DNA of 64,000 bases. Origin: Ganoderma boninense. Lineage: Eukaryota; Basidiomycota; Agaricomycetes; Polyporales; Polyporaceae. A model generated the notes under the pieces. It had not been told where the DNA came from and did not search any database. It saw only the letters and a program-made list of their open reading frames with translations. The position numbers were made by a program, and so were the translations under genes. The stretch lies in contig CM035311.1 in NCBI GenBank assembly GCA_002900995.3, forward strand, positions 3,162,001 to 3,226,000, in the 5' to 3' direction. Below are positions 1-11,465 of this stretch, piece after piece (positions within the stretch are counted from its first letter, which is position 1; each line of letters begins with the position of its first letter).

Positions 1-18
1 GTCGTCGCCGCTGAGTAG
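1..18 (+). CDS. 3' end of a fifth array paralogue (copy 0), cut by the window edge
   Basis: The first 18 bases read Val-Val-Ala-Ala-Glu-stop, close to the Val/Ala-rich ends of copies 3 and 4 (ending in Ser-Glu and then stop). The following flank keeps the array's 3' signature: a CGCTCAAATCGTT stretch near 92-104 and GAAAACCCATACA near 129-141, both also found after the complete copies. The call rests mainly on this downstream flank, because six codons alone prove little. Confidence 0.6.
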   Translation, partial: VVAAE

Positions 19-344
19 GACAGCCAACACGCACTGGCAAGGCGACGCCCCGCTCCCTCACGGAGCAGCTCCTGACTCTCTTGGCAACCAGTATCGCTCA
101 AATCGTTTTGTTATGCTTTTGTATGTGGAGAAAACCCATACAGCTATCGCGTCGACTATGCCCTATCTTTTCTTTCCACACAGTGCCACTGTTTGCCATT
201 CCTGCTAGACAACCAGATCTTCGCTTATTACTTATGCTTTGTATTCACACTGCGCTTGTTGTGCATTTCAATGAGATGCCACAAACCATACATTATTCAT
301 ATGTGTCAGGGCTCCAAACGGCGCAAGCTCAGTTACCCTCCGAC

Positions 345-485
345 GGTGAGCCCGCGCCGGATCGCCGAGCCAATGAGGAGGCCGCTTGTCCACGTCCAAA
401 TCTGGTATCATAGGCGCCTCAGGTTCTCAACCCAGCCGCACGACGTCGGCGGTCGTCCACTCTCTCCGCCCTCCATGCCAGCTAC
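345..485 (+). repeat. Spacer block A (also 4600-4730 and 8485-8640)
   Basis: A block about 140 bases long lies roughly 330-600 bases after the stop codons of copies 0, 1 and 2. Shared landmarks are GAGCCAATGAG (or GGCCAATGAG), CCGCTTTG or CCGCTTGT, GTCCAAAT and, further on, CTCCGCCCTCCAT. It is diverged and carries no obvious reading frame, so it is best read as remains of the duplicated unit. I do not see a clear equivalent after copies 3 and 4. Confidence 0.6.
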
Positions 486-2780
486 CCAGAGCTGACTGCA
501 GACTCGATGTACATGCACTGATGGCTTTGATGGACACGAGGCAACTGCATGCTGGGATTTCAGCGCTGGCTACTGGTATCCTGTGCCCGGTCTTGCACTC
601 GATCTCCACCCTCGCATCTCCCACTATTGGATCTCACAGATAGCTCCAACTGTACTACGCGATGGTCTACTCAGACGGAGTCGACGCTACCATCATAAGG
701 AAGACTTAGAAACTGTCAGTGGTCCGCGTCCCTCCCAGATGGTGCGTGTCCTTTCGCATCTCTCGCTCCAAGCGTATGGCATCTCGCTCTTGCCTTCATT
801 AATCCCATTTCCTACTGGGCCACAGTGGGAGGGTCTGGAGCCCCCGCTAAAACGACTCTCTCGCCCTCTCTCAGCCCTCTACACGCACAACGACCTCCTC
901 GCTATACTACAGTCCCACTGGCATTGGGTGCGTGGATATCTTCTTCAAGGCAGATGCGCTCGAGTTCGCGCGTGTTGCGTGGCAGGCGTGCAGCTTTACA
1001 CAACGTTGCACTAGCGGAGGTCATTCGCGATGCGGTCGAGTAGCATAGCCTCCGCGAGCTACTCGAAATGGTCACGGCTCCTTCTGACACCGAGCCGGCC
1101 ATATAGATTCTCCATCCCGAGGCCGAGGAGCTGAAGCACCGCTTTACGGGCTTAGGAATAGGATCGAAGAGATTACAGAGGGAACCGTTGGCAAGCGGGA
1201 TCGCGCAGGACTGTGCGGGCATGGACGGCCGTATGCTCAGACCAGGGATGCGCGGACCAGTACTCAGCACCCTGCGGCGTGCATGGTTGCCATGCAAATA
1301 AAGAGAGAGTTCGGCAAGCAACGTTCTCATTGGCACCGCTGTCTACTTTCGAGGCCGGAGCCGAAATACTTGCCGACTGACCGTTGCCGCTCCGGTTCTA
1401 GCATGCTCCCCCCGACACCGGACCTTGCAGCCAAATGACATCAAGTGGTTCCCAGTCAACCTTCTGTAGACTGACGGGCTGGTAGTAGCATTGCTGGACT
1501 GGAAGGAGTGCCGCACGCAGGTGGGTTTTCGTTTGGGAATATATCGCGGTGCATCGCTCGATGTTCGACTGTGCAGCCTTCGTAGATGTCGCTTTCGAGA
1601 GATTACATAGATCCCATCGCCAACGGTCGAACGGTCGTCGTTTCCTCTGCAGCGGCCATTCATCCGTGTTCACGCTTAGCGCCTTAAACTGCACCCTGAA
1701 CCGTGGACGGATCACATCGCACCGGGTACGTGTATGTCCGTACCTGATGGGTCCGTTTTGGGTATTCGCTGTACTCAACGCCGCTGCGCGCACACAGGTC
1801 TACGGCATCTGCGTGACTACGTCTGGATGTGGCACGGGTTCCTTTTGGCAAAGATCAGGGCATCGCTGTCCGGATTGATGGGGAAGAGCGGCGCTGCAGG
1901 CGAAGAAGGGTGCCAGAACAGGTGCAGCTGCGCATGTATCGTGCATTGTGGCGGGGCTTCTACTGACGCATCGCGGCCCTCCCCGTCCTCTCAGATGCCC
2001 GAGATCGACTGCCTCTTCGCTCGTAAAGGACAGTCCATATCCGATGTGTGCGTAGTCAATAGGCTCGCCAGATACCCGGGCCCAAGCTCGACGTCACAAT
2101 TGTGACGAACGTGCGTGCGCCCCAGTGACCGACGACGTGGGGCGCAGACGTGCTTCCGATGCGCAGATGTGCTTCCGGAACTGTTCGTCTGCTTGACCGG
2201 GAGCATGGACGTCCGAAGCGAACAGCTTTAAGTTCGTGAGATGTGGCAGACATCGATCTCTTCCTGTGAGTCTGTGCTCCTGCTAATAGTGGAGATTCGC
2301 ATTCGTCTCCAGCACAAGAGTATCTGGCTGTGCGTGTTCCCAGTCTTCCAGTCCAGCAATACCTCCGTTGACGGCCCAATTGAACTTTATGTCGGGGCAT
2401 TCGTCTCGGCGGCCTGCACAGCATCCATCTAGGACGTCGCAAGATGCAGGACGGCTACTTCTGGAATCGTGTATGACGCTGCGTTCTCGATTCATTTAGC
2501 CAATGGACACCTCTGTTGATTCCCGGCGGTGTTCTATTCGGTAATTTGGGCATTGTGCCCGAGTCTGAAGAGTGCGAACAGGGAGGCTAGCCTTTCAACA
2601 TCGTTATCTCTCGTACGTGGGCCGTAACTCCGAAGTGTGTATACTGATGAGGCATTTGTATCAGCCGCTAAAACCGGCATACATGCACCACAGGCGAACC
2701 ACGGCAAAGTCGCAGGTGGAAACTGCTCGTCTTTTGCGCAGTTCGCGCATTACCGCGGCGTCGGTCGCTGTCGGTCAGCA

Positions 2781-2875
2781 GGTTAAGGTTGTGCTCAAGG
2801 CTGAAACCGATCCTCCCACCCGGGGGCTGAAGGAAGCCGTGACGCCAGGTATGGAACCTTGACAGATTGTTCCTC
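2781..2875 (+). promoter_or_regulatory. Conserved upstream block of array copy 1 (also 6640-6735, 11130-11210, 15550-15615)
   Basis: About 110-230 bases upstream of each TATA box the four units keep a recognisable block ending in GGAAC(C/T/A)TTGACA. Copies 1 and 2 share a GTTGTGCTC..GAAACCGATCC stretch, and copies 3 and 4 share a TACCCGGAGG stretch followed by GAGCGGTA or AAGCGGTA. Retention in otherwise diverged spacer makes a shared activator site plausible. This is inference from position and similarity only. Confidence 0.45.
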
Positions 2876-3007
2876 CAAATCACACATAGTCCATAGCTTC
2901 TTTTGCAGAGACACTGTGTAGACACCAGGCTGTCGATCGGCAAGTTCCAGCGGGTTAGCCACTACACGGCTCGAGTATGGCCATGGGCGGTCACTGCTCC
3001 TACGTAG

Positions 3008-3014
3008 TATAAAA
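3008..3014 (+). promoter_or_regulatory. TATA box of array copy 1
   Basis: TATAAAA 149 bases before the ATG at 3157. It is followed by a leader conserved in all units (AGCTGG, GAGGAGC, CCCAGGTTC, TCAGAATC), then a CT-rich 5' UTR and CCCCACATCG just before the start codon. Position and repetition in four units support it as the core promoter. Confidence 0.75.
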
Positions 3015-3156
3015 GCTGGCTGAGGAGCAGCCCAGGTTCCTCAGAATCTACCGCCTCCAGCGAACTCAAAGCTCCACGCAGCTTCCGCTTCATTCTTTGC
3101 CCTTTACTCTTTACTCTTTACTCTTCGGTCTCTACCCGCACCCCACATCGATAACC

Positions 3157-4146
3157 ATGTCCTGCGTCCTGAAGCCTACCGTGCCCACTTCCTGCTCTTC
3201 TGATCTATATGGTATGCCTGCGCCATCTAGTCGGTAGCCTTTCTACTGACAAAGCCTTCGTTCGGCGATGTTCTACAGTGGCCTGCCCCACGGTGATCAG
3301 TAGGCCGTTTTTCTAGTAGTTCAGTCAAAGCCGCTGACGCAACCGAATGTAGACGTTCAGGACTGGCTCATGGTTCACCACACCACTGTTCCCAAGTGCG
3401 ACTGCTGTGGCAAGGAGTACCACATCTTTGCCACGGCCGAGTACCCGCTCTTTGCCGGCAGCAAGCGCGAATACATCAGCACCAATGTCGCTATCCCCCT
3501 CGGCCCCATCAGCGTCGAGGTAGGGGAACCACTCCACGCCCTCCCTCGTCACGACTGTTGAATGCTGTCTGACATCCGCACGACCCACTTGTCTCTAGCT
3601 CGCCACCGATATCGACGTCCGCAGCTGCGTCCCGCACCGCGACCAGGTGACGATCGGCGTCAAGTACCCGCTCCTGCCCTCGGTCAAGGCGGGCACGTAC
3701 GTGGGCGACCTCCGCGTCTTCCCCGGTATCCACATGGCGGTCGGCGTGCCCGAGGTCTACGGGACGATCAACATGTTCATCCAGGAGGACTTCTGCTCGA
3801 AGACGGCATCGCTCTGGGTCGAGTTCGACCTGACGGTGTTCGGCGTCGAGTACAAGGGCAAGTTCCCTGTGCTCCCGATCCCGTAAGTACCCATTCGTCA
3901 CATCTCCCTGTCTGCAAGGATCGAGGTGCAGATACTGATGCGCGCCGCGATCTGTTCAGCTACTGGTTCATCTTGAGCAACACCGTGGCGATCGCCGCCA
4001 AGGGCGCTGCGGACGTGGCCACCATCACGTCCGGTGGTGAACTCCAAGCAACCTCGATCAGCGTCCACAACGAGACCAACAACATCACCAACATCGTCGC
4101 GCCCGATGCCGTTGCTGTCGCCGCGGTCACCCCGCCGGCCCAGTAA
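3157..4146 (+). CDS. Array paralogue copy 1, unknown family
   Basis: I do not recognise this family. Exons 3157-3211, 3279-3299, 3353-3519, 3599-3882 and 3960-4146 give 237 residues. Conserved landmarks in order: MSC-LKPT start, ACPT encoded by the 21-nt exon, a WLM-HH motif, YHIFA-AEYP, IPLGP-SVE, VKYPLL-SVKAGTY, GVPE-YG, LWVEFDL-VF, EYKGKF and a tail with SVHNETNNITNI. The alternation of hydrophobic and polar residues suggests a beta-rich fold. There is no signal peptide or membrane helix, so it is probably intracellular or leaderless. Strong C-ending codon bias and a good TATA box suggest high expression. The start is set by the leader and MSC shared by all copies. Copy 1 is the most diverged in the middle (CDCCGKEY in place of the SDCGA stretch). 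Confidence 0.85.
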
Positions 4147-6863
4147 GCTGGGTCAGGTAGCGGAGACGACGATGCTCCGCACCCTCACAGTGCCCCTGCT
4201 GTTTCCCTTGGCCGCCGGCCTCGCTCAAGTCGTTCGTTTACACTTCTGGACGTGGTTTTGAAAATATGGAAAACCCTATACATCGTTTGGACTGTGTTCC
4301 TTCTTTTCTAGTTTCGCTCCATACTCGTACTATTGATGTGATTCCTTGCGGCCTCCTTGATGCCGAGAGGCTGTCTTCTCCCCATACGAGTGTTTACCTT
4401 CCCGCTTGCACTGTGCGATGGTGGTCCTTCTTTACTGTATTGATCCGCTCTCTGCTCTGCTCCGCTCTCGTTCGTTATTCCTACTTCTACTAAGCAGCTG
4501 GAGCCCTATCCATACGATTCATATCCCGCTACGCCTGTAATGTCTTCCCCGAGACTCTACAGAGCAATACATTCGTTCATTCTTCAGTTTCTACATGGTG
4601 GCGCAGATCCTCCGGCGCCGGCCAATGAGAGAGCCGCTTTGATCCACATCCAAATGAGGCAATGTAAGCGCCTTCTGGAAGCGCCCACGTCGTCATCTAG
4701 CACTCCCTCCGCCCTCCATACCAGGTACCTACTACTACCCCGACTACGCACTGCCTGAATACCTGAACTTCGTCCCGAAAATTGAACCTGCAAGACGTCT
4801 AGGCGGAAGACTTGCTCGGCGCTGTGTCTCTTCAAGTTGTGCCGGGGCATGATATGTTCGAGTTTTTGCTTTTGGGAGGGATTTGGCGGACATGGAGATC
4901 ATTTTCTGTGAGTATTCCTCTCCTCCCGTCCCTTCCTCTTTGCGCTTCATCGTCTCTCGCAAATCTTGCTCTCCTATGCACCTTTTCTTTCGGTTCCGTT
5001 GAGTTCAGTTGCCGTACAGCACTGAGCACGTATACATGCGCTGGCATGCATTCGAGCAATTCAGTATGCACGACCCGCTCAACACGCCCTCGCGGGGTAG
5101 ACGTGGACATCACCCCCCAGAACGAATTGATGCTCAATGGGCTTGGGAAGGAAGTGTAGTCTGGCGCAAGTAGCACATCATCAGGCGGTGAAGTACAGAT
5201 GGACGTGGCCGGGTACAACACGACGCCGAGCAGGAAGGCGTAGGCCGAACCGGGCACCGTGCACCATCCTGACATGGCGTGCGTGTTCTCGAGGAACAAA
5301 TGGCGTCCACCGCCATTTGAATACAGCAACTCTTTGGTTGAGGACATGCTTCGTTGGCCACACTGACGCTACTCTAGCTCACCAGGATTGCGCATGGTGA
5401 TGCGACCATGGATGGCGCGACATGGAACCGGGATGCAGGGACATGGTCACACTCAGCCTCCTGCGGCGTCGCAGGAAAATGTGCATGTTCTCGAGGTACA
5501 TGTGGCGTCCGCCGCCATGCGATTGCCCGCCGACGCGGAGGATAAGTGACATTGTAGCATGCAGAGAGGATGGTGCCATGCGAACTAGTGGAGCAAGCTC
5601 GCCGAGAAGCATTCTCATCGCCGCTGGTTTTCAAGGGTGGAGCCGGAATACTTGCAGACCGACCTTTGTTCGCCGTTCCGGCATTGTATCCCCTCCGGTT
5701 ACAACGCTCGGTTGGATAGCTCGTTGGCAATCCCTGCAGCTCTACGATGCCATCGACCTCCCTCCATCAGCGGCGTGGCAGCCTGACAAGAGCATCCCTG
5801 GAGGAGATGAAAAGCCACACTAGGTGAGTCTTTGCTTGGGACCAGATCGCAGTGCGTCGTCCGATCCTGCTCCTCGTAGTTGTCACTCTAGAAGTAGATG
5901 CACCTGTACCTCGCCGGTGGGCCAAGGGTCGCTCCTTCTTCAGCGGCCTACGACTCGTCATTAGCGTTCAAGCCTTCAGCTGCACCTCCACGGATCACAT
6001 CACGCCGGGTAGGGATAGGTCCGCACTCCACGGGTCCGCTTTGGGGATTCACTTTACCTTTACTCAACGTCGCTCCGTGCCAACTGCCGGTCTGAATCTG
6101 ATGCACGGTCCTTTCGAACAAGTACACGGCACTGTTTTCCGTGTCGCTGAGTAGAGCGGCTATGCAGGTGAAAAAGGATGCCAGAATAGGTGCAGTTGTG
6201 CATGCATCCTACGTTGTGGCGGGCTTCTACTGACGACGTCACGGCCTTCTACGTTCTCTCAGATCCTGAAGCTCCGACGTTCGACCTCTTCGCTGTGGAG
6301 AGCTCACCTTCCTGATGTTCCTCCTCAACGATCGCTCGCGGCTCGCGCAACTTTCGTGGCTGCAATATGGCTTTTTACCCCCAGAACGGAGTGCGGCTGT
6401 GCGTCCTTCCTGTCACATAATCCGGTGACACCTCCTTTAAGCGACTCAGTTACTAAGGTTGTGGCAATGAATTCTTGTCGGAGAACTCCATAGCATCCAA
6501 CAGAGATTTCATAAGATGCAGGGACTGCTTATAGGATAGAATGTGAACGCATGCATCACAGGCGAACTCATGCCAAGTCCCAACTGGCAACTCCTCGTGT
6601 GGTGCACAATCACGGAGTTGACTGCTGTCCGCGAGCAGACCAGGGTTGTGCTCCAGGTTGAAACCGATCCGAGTCCCTCTGCCTGGTGGCTAAGGGGAGC
6701 GGTAACGTCCAGCGTGGAACTTTGACAGATTTTCCTTCGAGGTGTACATCCTCATCAGCTTCTTTCGCCGAGACCCTGTGCCAAGACCTGTCGGTCTATT
6801 GGCAAGTTCCTACGGATTAGCCACTATACGGCTGGAGTACGACCACTGACGCCCCGTCCTGCA
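4147..6863. other. Array spacer 1, no supported gene
   Basis: Holds the 3' flank signature (CGCTCAAGTCGTTCGTTTA near 4223, GAAAACCCTATACATCG near 4268), block A, block B at 5189-5330, a partial second copy of part of block B near 5483-5520, and the promoter-upstream block near 6640-6735. A minus-strand frame over block B is conserved with spacer 2 but has no start or partner exons I can support. Confidence 0.6.
5189..5330. repeat. Spacer block B (also 9234-9375)
   Basis: About 140 bases strongly alike between spacers 1 and 2, sharing GAAGTACAG, GGAAGGCGTAGG, CGAA(C/T)CGGGCACCGTGCA and CACCGCCAT. The minus strand stays open in two frames in both copies, for example a GARF-LRLP..RVVP..LYF reading. 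It may be a coding relic or an unknown non-coding element; nothing connects it to a named family. Confidence 0.5.
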
Positions 6864-6870
6864 TATAAAA
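6864..6870 (+). promoter_or_regulatory. TATA box of array copy 2
   Basis: TATAAAA 144 bases before the ATG at 7008, followed by the array leader (GCTGGTCGAGGAGCGGCCCAG then TTCGTCAGAATCC). Same architecture as copy 1. Confidence 0.75.
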
Positions 6871-7007
6871 GCTGGTCGAGGAGCGGCCCAGGTTCGTCAG
6901 AATCCACAACCAGGATCGTCTCTAGCGGACTCACAGCTCAACACAGCTTCCACCTCACTCTTTGCGCTTTACTCTTCGCACTCTACCCTCACCCCACATC
7001 GACAGCC

Positions 7008-8046
7008 ATGTCCTGCATTCTGAAGCCCACTGCGCCCACTCCCTGCTCTTCGGAGCTCTACGGTATGCCCGCTCCGTCTCGTCGATAGCGAAGTCCCTTC
7101 TGACGAGTGCCTCTCCACCCTCTCGCGACGTTTTATAGTGGCCTGCCCTACGATGATTAGCGAGTTATTTTCTCGAACAATTCAGTACAAGCCGCTGACG
7201 TACATCCATACAGATGTTCAGGACTGGCTCATGGTGCACCACACCACAGCCAGCGGCGAGTGCGGCAAGGAATACCACATCTTCGCGGTGACGGAGTACC
7301 CCATCTTCGGCCTGAGCAAGAAAGAGTACGTCAGCGCGAACATCGCCATCCCCCTGGGCCCTCTCAGCGTCGAGGTAGGCCCACAACGCGACTCGCTCAT
7401 GCGTCGGCAGAACGAGATCTCTGACCGTCTGCGCGGCCCAATGCTGCACAGCTCTCCACGGAGGTCGACGTGCGTTACGGCGTCGGTCCGCGCCGCAGCG
7501 ACCAGGTCACCGTCGGGGTGAAGTACCCACTCCTGCCCTCCGTCAACGCGGGCACCTTCAAGGGCGACCTTCGCGACGGGCGCGGCATCACCACCTCCGT
7601 CGGCGTGCCCGAAGTCTACGGCAGCATACGCATCTGGATAAAGGACGATCCCGTTGTGCTGCAGCCGTGGCTCTGGGTCGAGTTCGACCTCTGCGTCTTT
7701 GGCGTCGAGTACAAGGGCTCGTTCGCCGTCTTCCCCGTCTCGTGAGCTCTTCTGCCTTCGCCCGAACCCCCCATCCCCCTGTTCATCTCACATAAGTATG
7801 CATGAGCTGACACCGTGACGGCTCCCATGCAGCCTCTGGTTCTCCTCGACTCTGAGCTCGAACAAGCTCCTCACCACCGTCAGTGCTAAGGAGGTCGCCC
7901 TAGCCAGGACCGGACTCGAAGCTCCTACGTCCGAGGCTGTCGAGGAGATCGAGGAGCCTGACGAAGTTGAGGACGAGACGGACGACACCTTCAACGACAA
8001 TAGCAATGTCGCCACGCCCTCCGCCGCCGCGGCTGGTGCTGCCTGA
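7008..8046 (+). CDS. Array paralogue copy 2, unknown family, with acidic tail
   Basis: Exons 7008-7062, 7139-7159, 7214-7374, 7452-7741 and 7833-8046 give 246 residues with the same landmarks as copy 1 (ACPTMI microexon, WLMVHH, EYHIFAVTEYP, IPLGPLSVE, VKYPLL, GVPEVYG, LWVEFDLCVF, EYKG). Two features set it apart. Intron 2 begins GCGAGT instead of GT, so it must splice as GC-AG to keep the frame. The last exon is replaced or heavily remodelled: the NETNN tail is degenerate and preceded by an acidic run (EEIEEPDEVEDETDD). The core is intact, so the gene is probably functional with an altered C-terminus. Confidence 0.82.
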
Positions 8047-11000
8047 GGCCTGATGACCCGGGTCACCGGGTAGCGCATATATGCTACGCGCGCTCGCAGC
8101 CCTGCTCCTGATCCTGTCGCACTTGGCCATCGCCGGCCTTGCTCAAGTCGTTCGTTTATTTATTCTTAGAGTCATGGTTCTGAAAAACGCATAAAACCCA
8201 TACATCGAGTCCGCTTTTCCCTCCAGTTCTGACTCGCTACTACCTACTCGGGCTCGTGCTTCATCCTCAATCCTACTGTGGGACGTTGTCCGGTTCTTGT
8301 TATTCCCTGCTTCGGGTGGTTGCTGGTTCTCGCCGGGTTACATTCAACCTCCAAATGCTTACTGTACTAAACGGACCCCTTATTCCTCTATCGTTTAGTC
8401 CCCGCTATGCTCGTTATGTGCCCTATGGTTGACCTCTGTCTCCCTGTGACGAGATATTTCCAGTATTTATTCTCTGCCCTTCGGTGAGCCCATGCCGGAT
8501 AGCCGAGCCAATGAGCCAGCCGCTTTGGTCCAGGTCCAAATCAGGCAACACAAGCGCCTGAGGTCGGTCGCCAATCAAGTCAGTGTTCACTTCGCAGCGG
8601 TCCCACATCCTCTCTTTCCGCCCTCCATGCCAGATGGCGACTACCACAATCCGCCTGCTGGACATCAACTGCCTTGCGAATCGGTTGTGCTACTAGCAAT
8701 GCTGACTGGCGAAAAACAGCTCCCTGAACTTGAAGAGACCTCGGGCTCGTCTCTCCATCCTGGCATCTCCCGCCTCAAGTCTCGCCGACAACTTGAACAG
8801 CACTCTCTGAAGCTATCGATACTCTCTAAACTTTGTCATGAGAGTTGATTCTCTGGGAAATGTCGAAGTCGAAGACTTGCTGTAACCCAAACCTTCCGGA
8901 CCGTCAGGCTATGCGCAGGAATACTATGCCTCAAGCCTAGTCGTGGCTGCAGCCAACGCGCTCCTTATTTTGCTATTATAGGCCGCCGCTGACACGCGGC
9001 CAAGGCGACCGGCACGCATATAGACTGGAGTCCCTGTTTTCTGTGAGTTTTCCGATTCTTCCCGCATTCTTTGCTTTGCGCGCAATCGTCTCCCGCAAGC
9101 CTCGTCCCCCTGCGCATATTCCCTTCTGTTCTTTTAGCTCTGTCTCCCTGTGGGCGTCACCCTCTAGACTGAACGAGTTCATGGGCCTGCTCGATGAGCT
9201 TGGAGACGCGTAAATGGCCTGTCACCGTGCGGGGAAGTACAGGTTGATGCGATCGGGCACAACGCGATGCTGAGTGGGAAGGCGTAGGTCGAATCGGGCA
9301 CCGTGCATCATGCTCAGGACGAGGTGCATGTTCACAAAGGATGGCATGTGGCGTTCACCGCCATCTGAATCGAGATGGTTGCGGATATCCTTCGTCGATG
9401 CATCTGTGTGCTTCTTCCTCAAGCTCCGCTGGAGGCGTCTGGGGCATAGTCTCGGAATCTGTTGCCCCCGGCTCAACAGCACATTGACGTTCGAGCCCTC
9501 GACGTCATGCTGGGGGAGAGTGTTCTCAAGTATGTGGGGTCGCTTGTGTTGTTCGGTACTTATCTGCTTTCACTTGTCGTCAGACCATGTCAAGCTCGAC
9601 ACCTCGTAATCACAGTGATGCCGCTCCCGGTGCCCCGTATGACTTGGCACAGTCCAAGCTTCCAAGCCGGATTCTGCAGGACGTAATCCCTGCCAGAACA
9701 GCATCTTTTAGTGAACGGATCACACCTCGCCGACATTTCGGGCAGGCTCGTTACTCGACGTCGTCGCGGGCCGACAGGCTCGCGTCACTTCCGTTGGCGA
9801 TTCTTCATTTGATGCGTACGCTTCCTGAGCTTATGCCAGTTTGACAGCAGACTTGGACGCCGCTTGTTTCTTACATTGAAGCCTGAAGGGCGAACGATGA
9901 CACCCGTGGACAAGTCGCCCACGCTAGCGGGCAACTTACTTAGTAGGTGCGAGGTGCTTCCGTAGCTACTATAGGAGGCCTCCGTTCATGGGTCATGGTG
10001 CCTTCCAGATACGCAGATCTCAGAATCCGGCCGTCGCCAGACGTCGATGGTTCCATTCCTCGACGACACCGCAACACGCGAGAATCCCGCGGCTGTGACC
10101 GATCCGCTTCGCCGGCATTGACGCCCAGGGGAGAGCGACCGGAGGTTGGCTGGATGCGGTACTGTATATATATGGGTCCACGTCCGACGAGTGCGGGGTA
10201 CGTTCGTCTATTGCGTACTTCCAAGTTGGACGTCTCGCTTAGCCCCAATCTGTCCGTCTTCAAGTTCTAGCGACTTCGACACTCGGCGCGCGTGGGCCTT
10301 GCCATCTGGATCTCATGAAGGACGGCGACGGCACCGGGACGTGGACGTCCGGCACGAAGAATAAGCTCGTCAGGAGCAAGTAGCAGACGCCGCCGACAGC
10401 ATCGACAGCTTTCGACGGAGTGGACACATTCCGTTTGCACCTGGCATGTCTGGCGTCATCCACTCTCCACTCTGAGTCTCACTGATCGGAGGGTCATGGA
10501 TTGTCCTGGACTGGATTGTGGCCACGCCAGTGGCCGTCGCACGCATAGTACCGGCCGCGCCATTGCCTGGGTCGGCTCGGAGCGGAGGAAAGCTGGCACA
10601 TTGCGGACGATGATCTAGATGTACGTCGTCCGAATGCCAGTGTTCGGCGATATCGCCGTTGTGTGACATGGTCTAGCTCGTTCTCAGCGCACTCGTCTAA
10701 GACTTGGTGGGCCCGGGTCCCGCACCATTCACCGAGGACGACGGACGTTGCAACACAGTGGGAACACCGCTTCTTGACGAAACTCCCTCCCACATTATCC
10801 TGCCTGTATGCCCATCGGCTCAACAGCGTCGCTGGCCCCGAATATTTGGCGTCTTTAGGCGTTTCCGCAGCAACTCTGAGTTGTGTTCTCTGTCAAGTTC
10901 ATGTGAGTTGCTCCTAGCGTGGGCGGCCTCCGAACATGTATGTGCGCTGACAAGTCATTCATCGGTAGGTCTCTGCGATGAGAATGCATCCCTTCGAGCT

Positions 11001-11335
11001 ATGCAGCACGGACGAACCCATGGTTCCCATTTCCAATGCTAGTCGACGAGTTCGGCTGCTGTTCGTCCATCGGTGTTGCCGTCAAGCTAGTTCCTGATCC
11101 ACGCCAAATCCGGGCACGTCGTTTTCTGTGAAACAGGTTCTCCTAGTACCCGGAGGCGCGAAGAAGCGGTAGTGACGTCGAGCACGGAACCTTGACATGT
11201 TGTCTTCCTCAATTCAGTTTGTTCTAGCCCTGGAATTCGTCGAGGCTGTGAAGAGGCCGACTCTGCCGCCTAGATGTTACTTTGTGCATTGACAGCTATA
11301 CTGCTCGAGTAAGGTGGAGGCCGCCCGGTCCTGGG
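8047..11335. other. Array spacer 2, no supported gene
   Basis: Contains the 3' flank signature near 8138-8205, block A at 8485-8640, block B at 9234-9375 and then, from about 9950, sequence alike to spacer 3 (block C). The promoter-upstream block lies near 11130-11210. The junction between spacer types between about 9400 and 9950 could mark an unequal recombination point. No gene supported. Confidence 0.6.
9998..10415. repeat. Spacer block C (also 14460-14845)
   Basis: Copies share GGTGCCTT near their left end, a run of about 23 near-identical bases (ATTCCTCGACGACACCGCAA at its core), CCGCGGCTGTGACC, and further on GGCACCGGGACGTGGACGTCC with GTCAGGAG and GCAGACG. Similarity continues with gaps through about 10600-10780 against 15005-15165 (GATCTAGATG, TTCGGCGATATCGCC). 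It shows that units 3 and 4 are the closest pair. Confidence 0.65.
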
Positions 11336-11342
11336 TATAAAA
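11336..11342 (+). promoter_or_regulatory. TATA box of array copy 3
   Basis: TATAAAA 130 bases before the ATG at 11466, followed by GGTGGCAGAGGTGCGACT and AAGGTTCTGCAGACTCC, nearly identical to copy 4. Confidence 0.75.
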
Positions 11343-11465
11343 GGTGGCAGAGGTGCGACTAAGGTTCTGCAGACTCCACCACAGGAATCTTCCCTAGCAT
11401 CCTTTAAGCTTACCACAGCTTCCACAGCACTTATCGCTTTACACTCTCATCCAACATCGCTAGCT

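Larger units (their letters stand above)
19..3007. other. Array spacer 0, no supported gene
   Basis: About 3 kb between the stop of copy 0 and the TATA box of copy 1. It contains the shared 3' flank (about 92-142), a block at 345-485 repeated in later spacers, a stretch near 1350-1410 alike to 5630-5690, and the promoter-upstream block at about 2781-2875. Open frames here are short, unconserved and on both strands; I support none as a gene. Confidence 0.6.
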
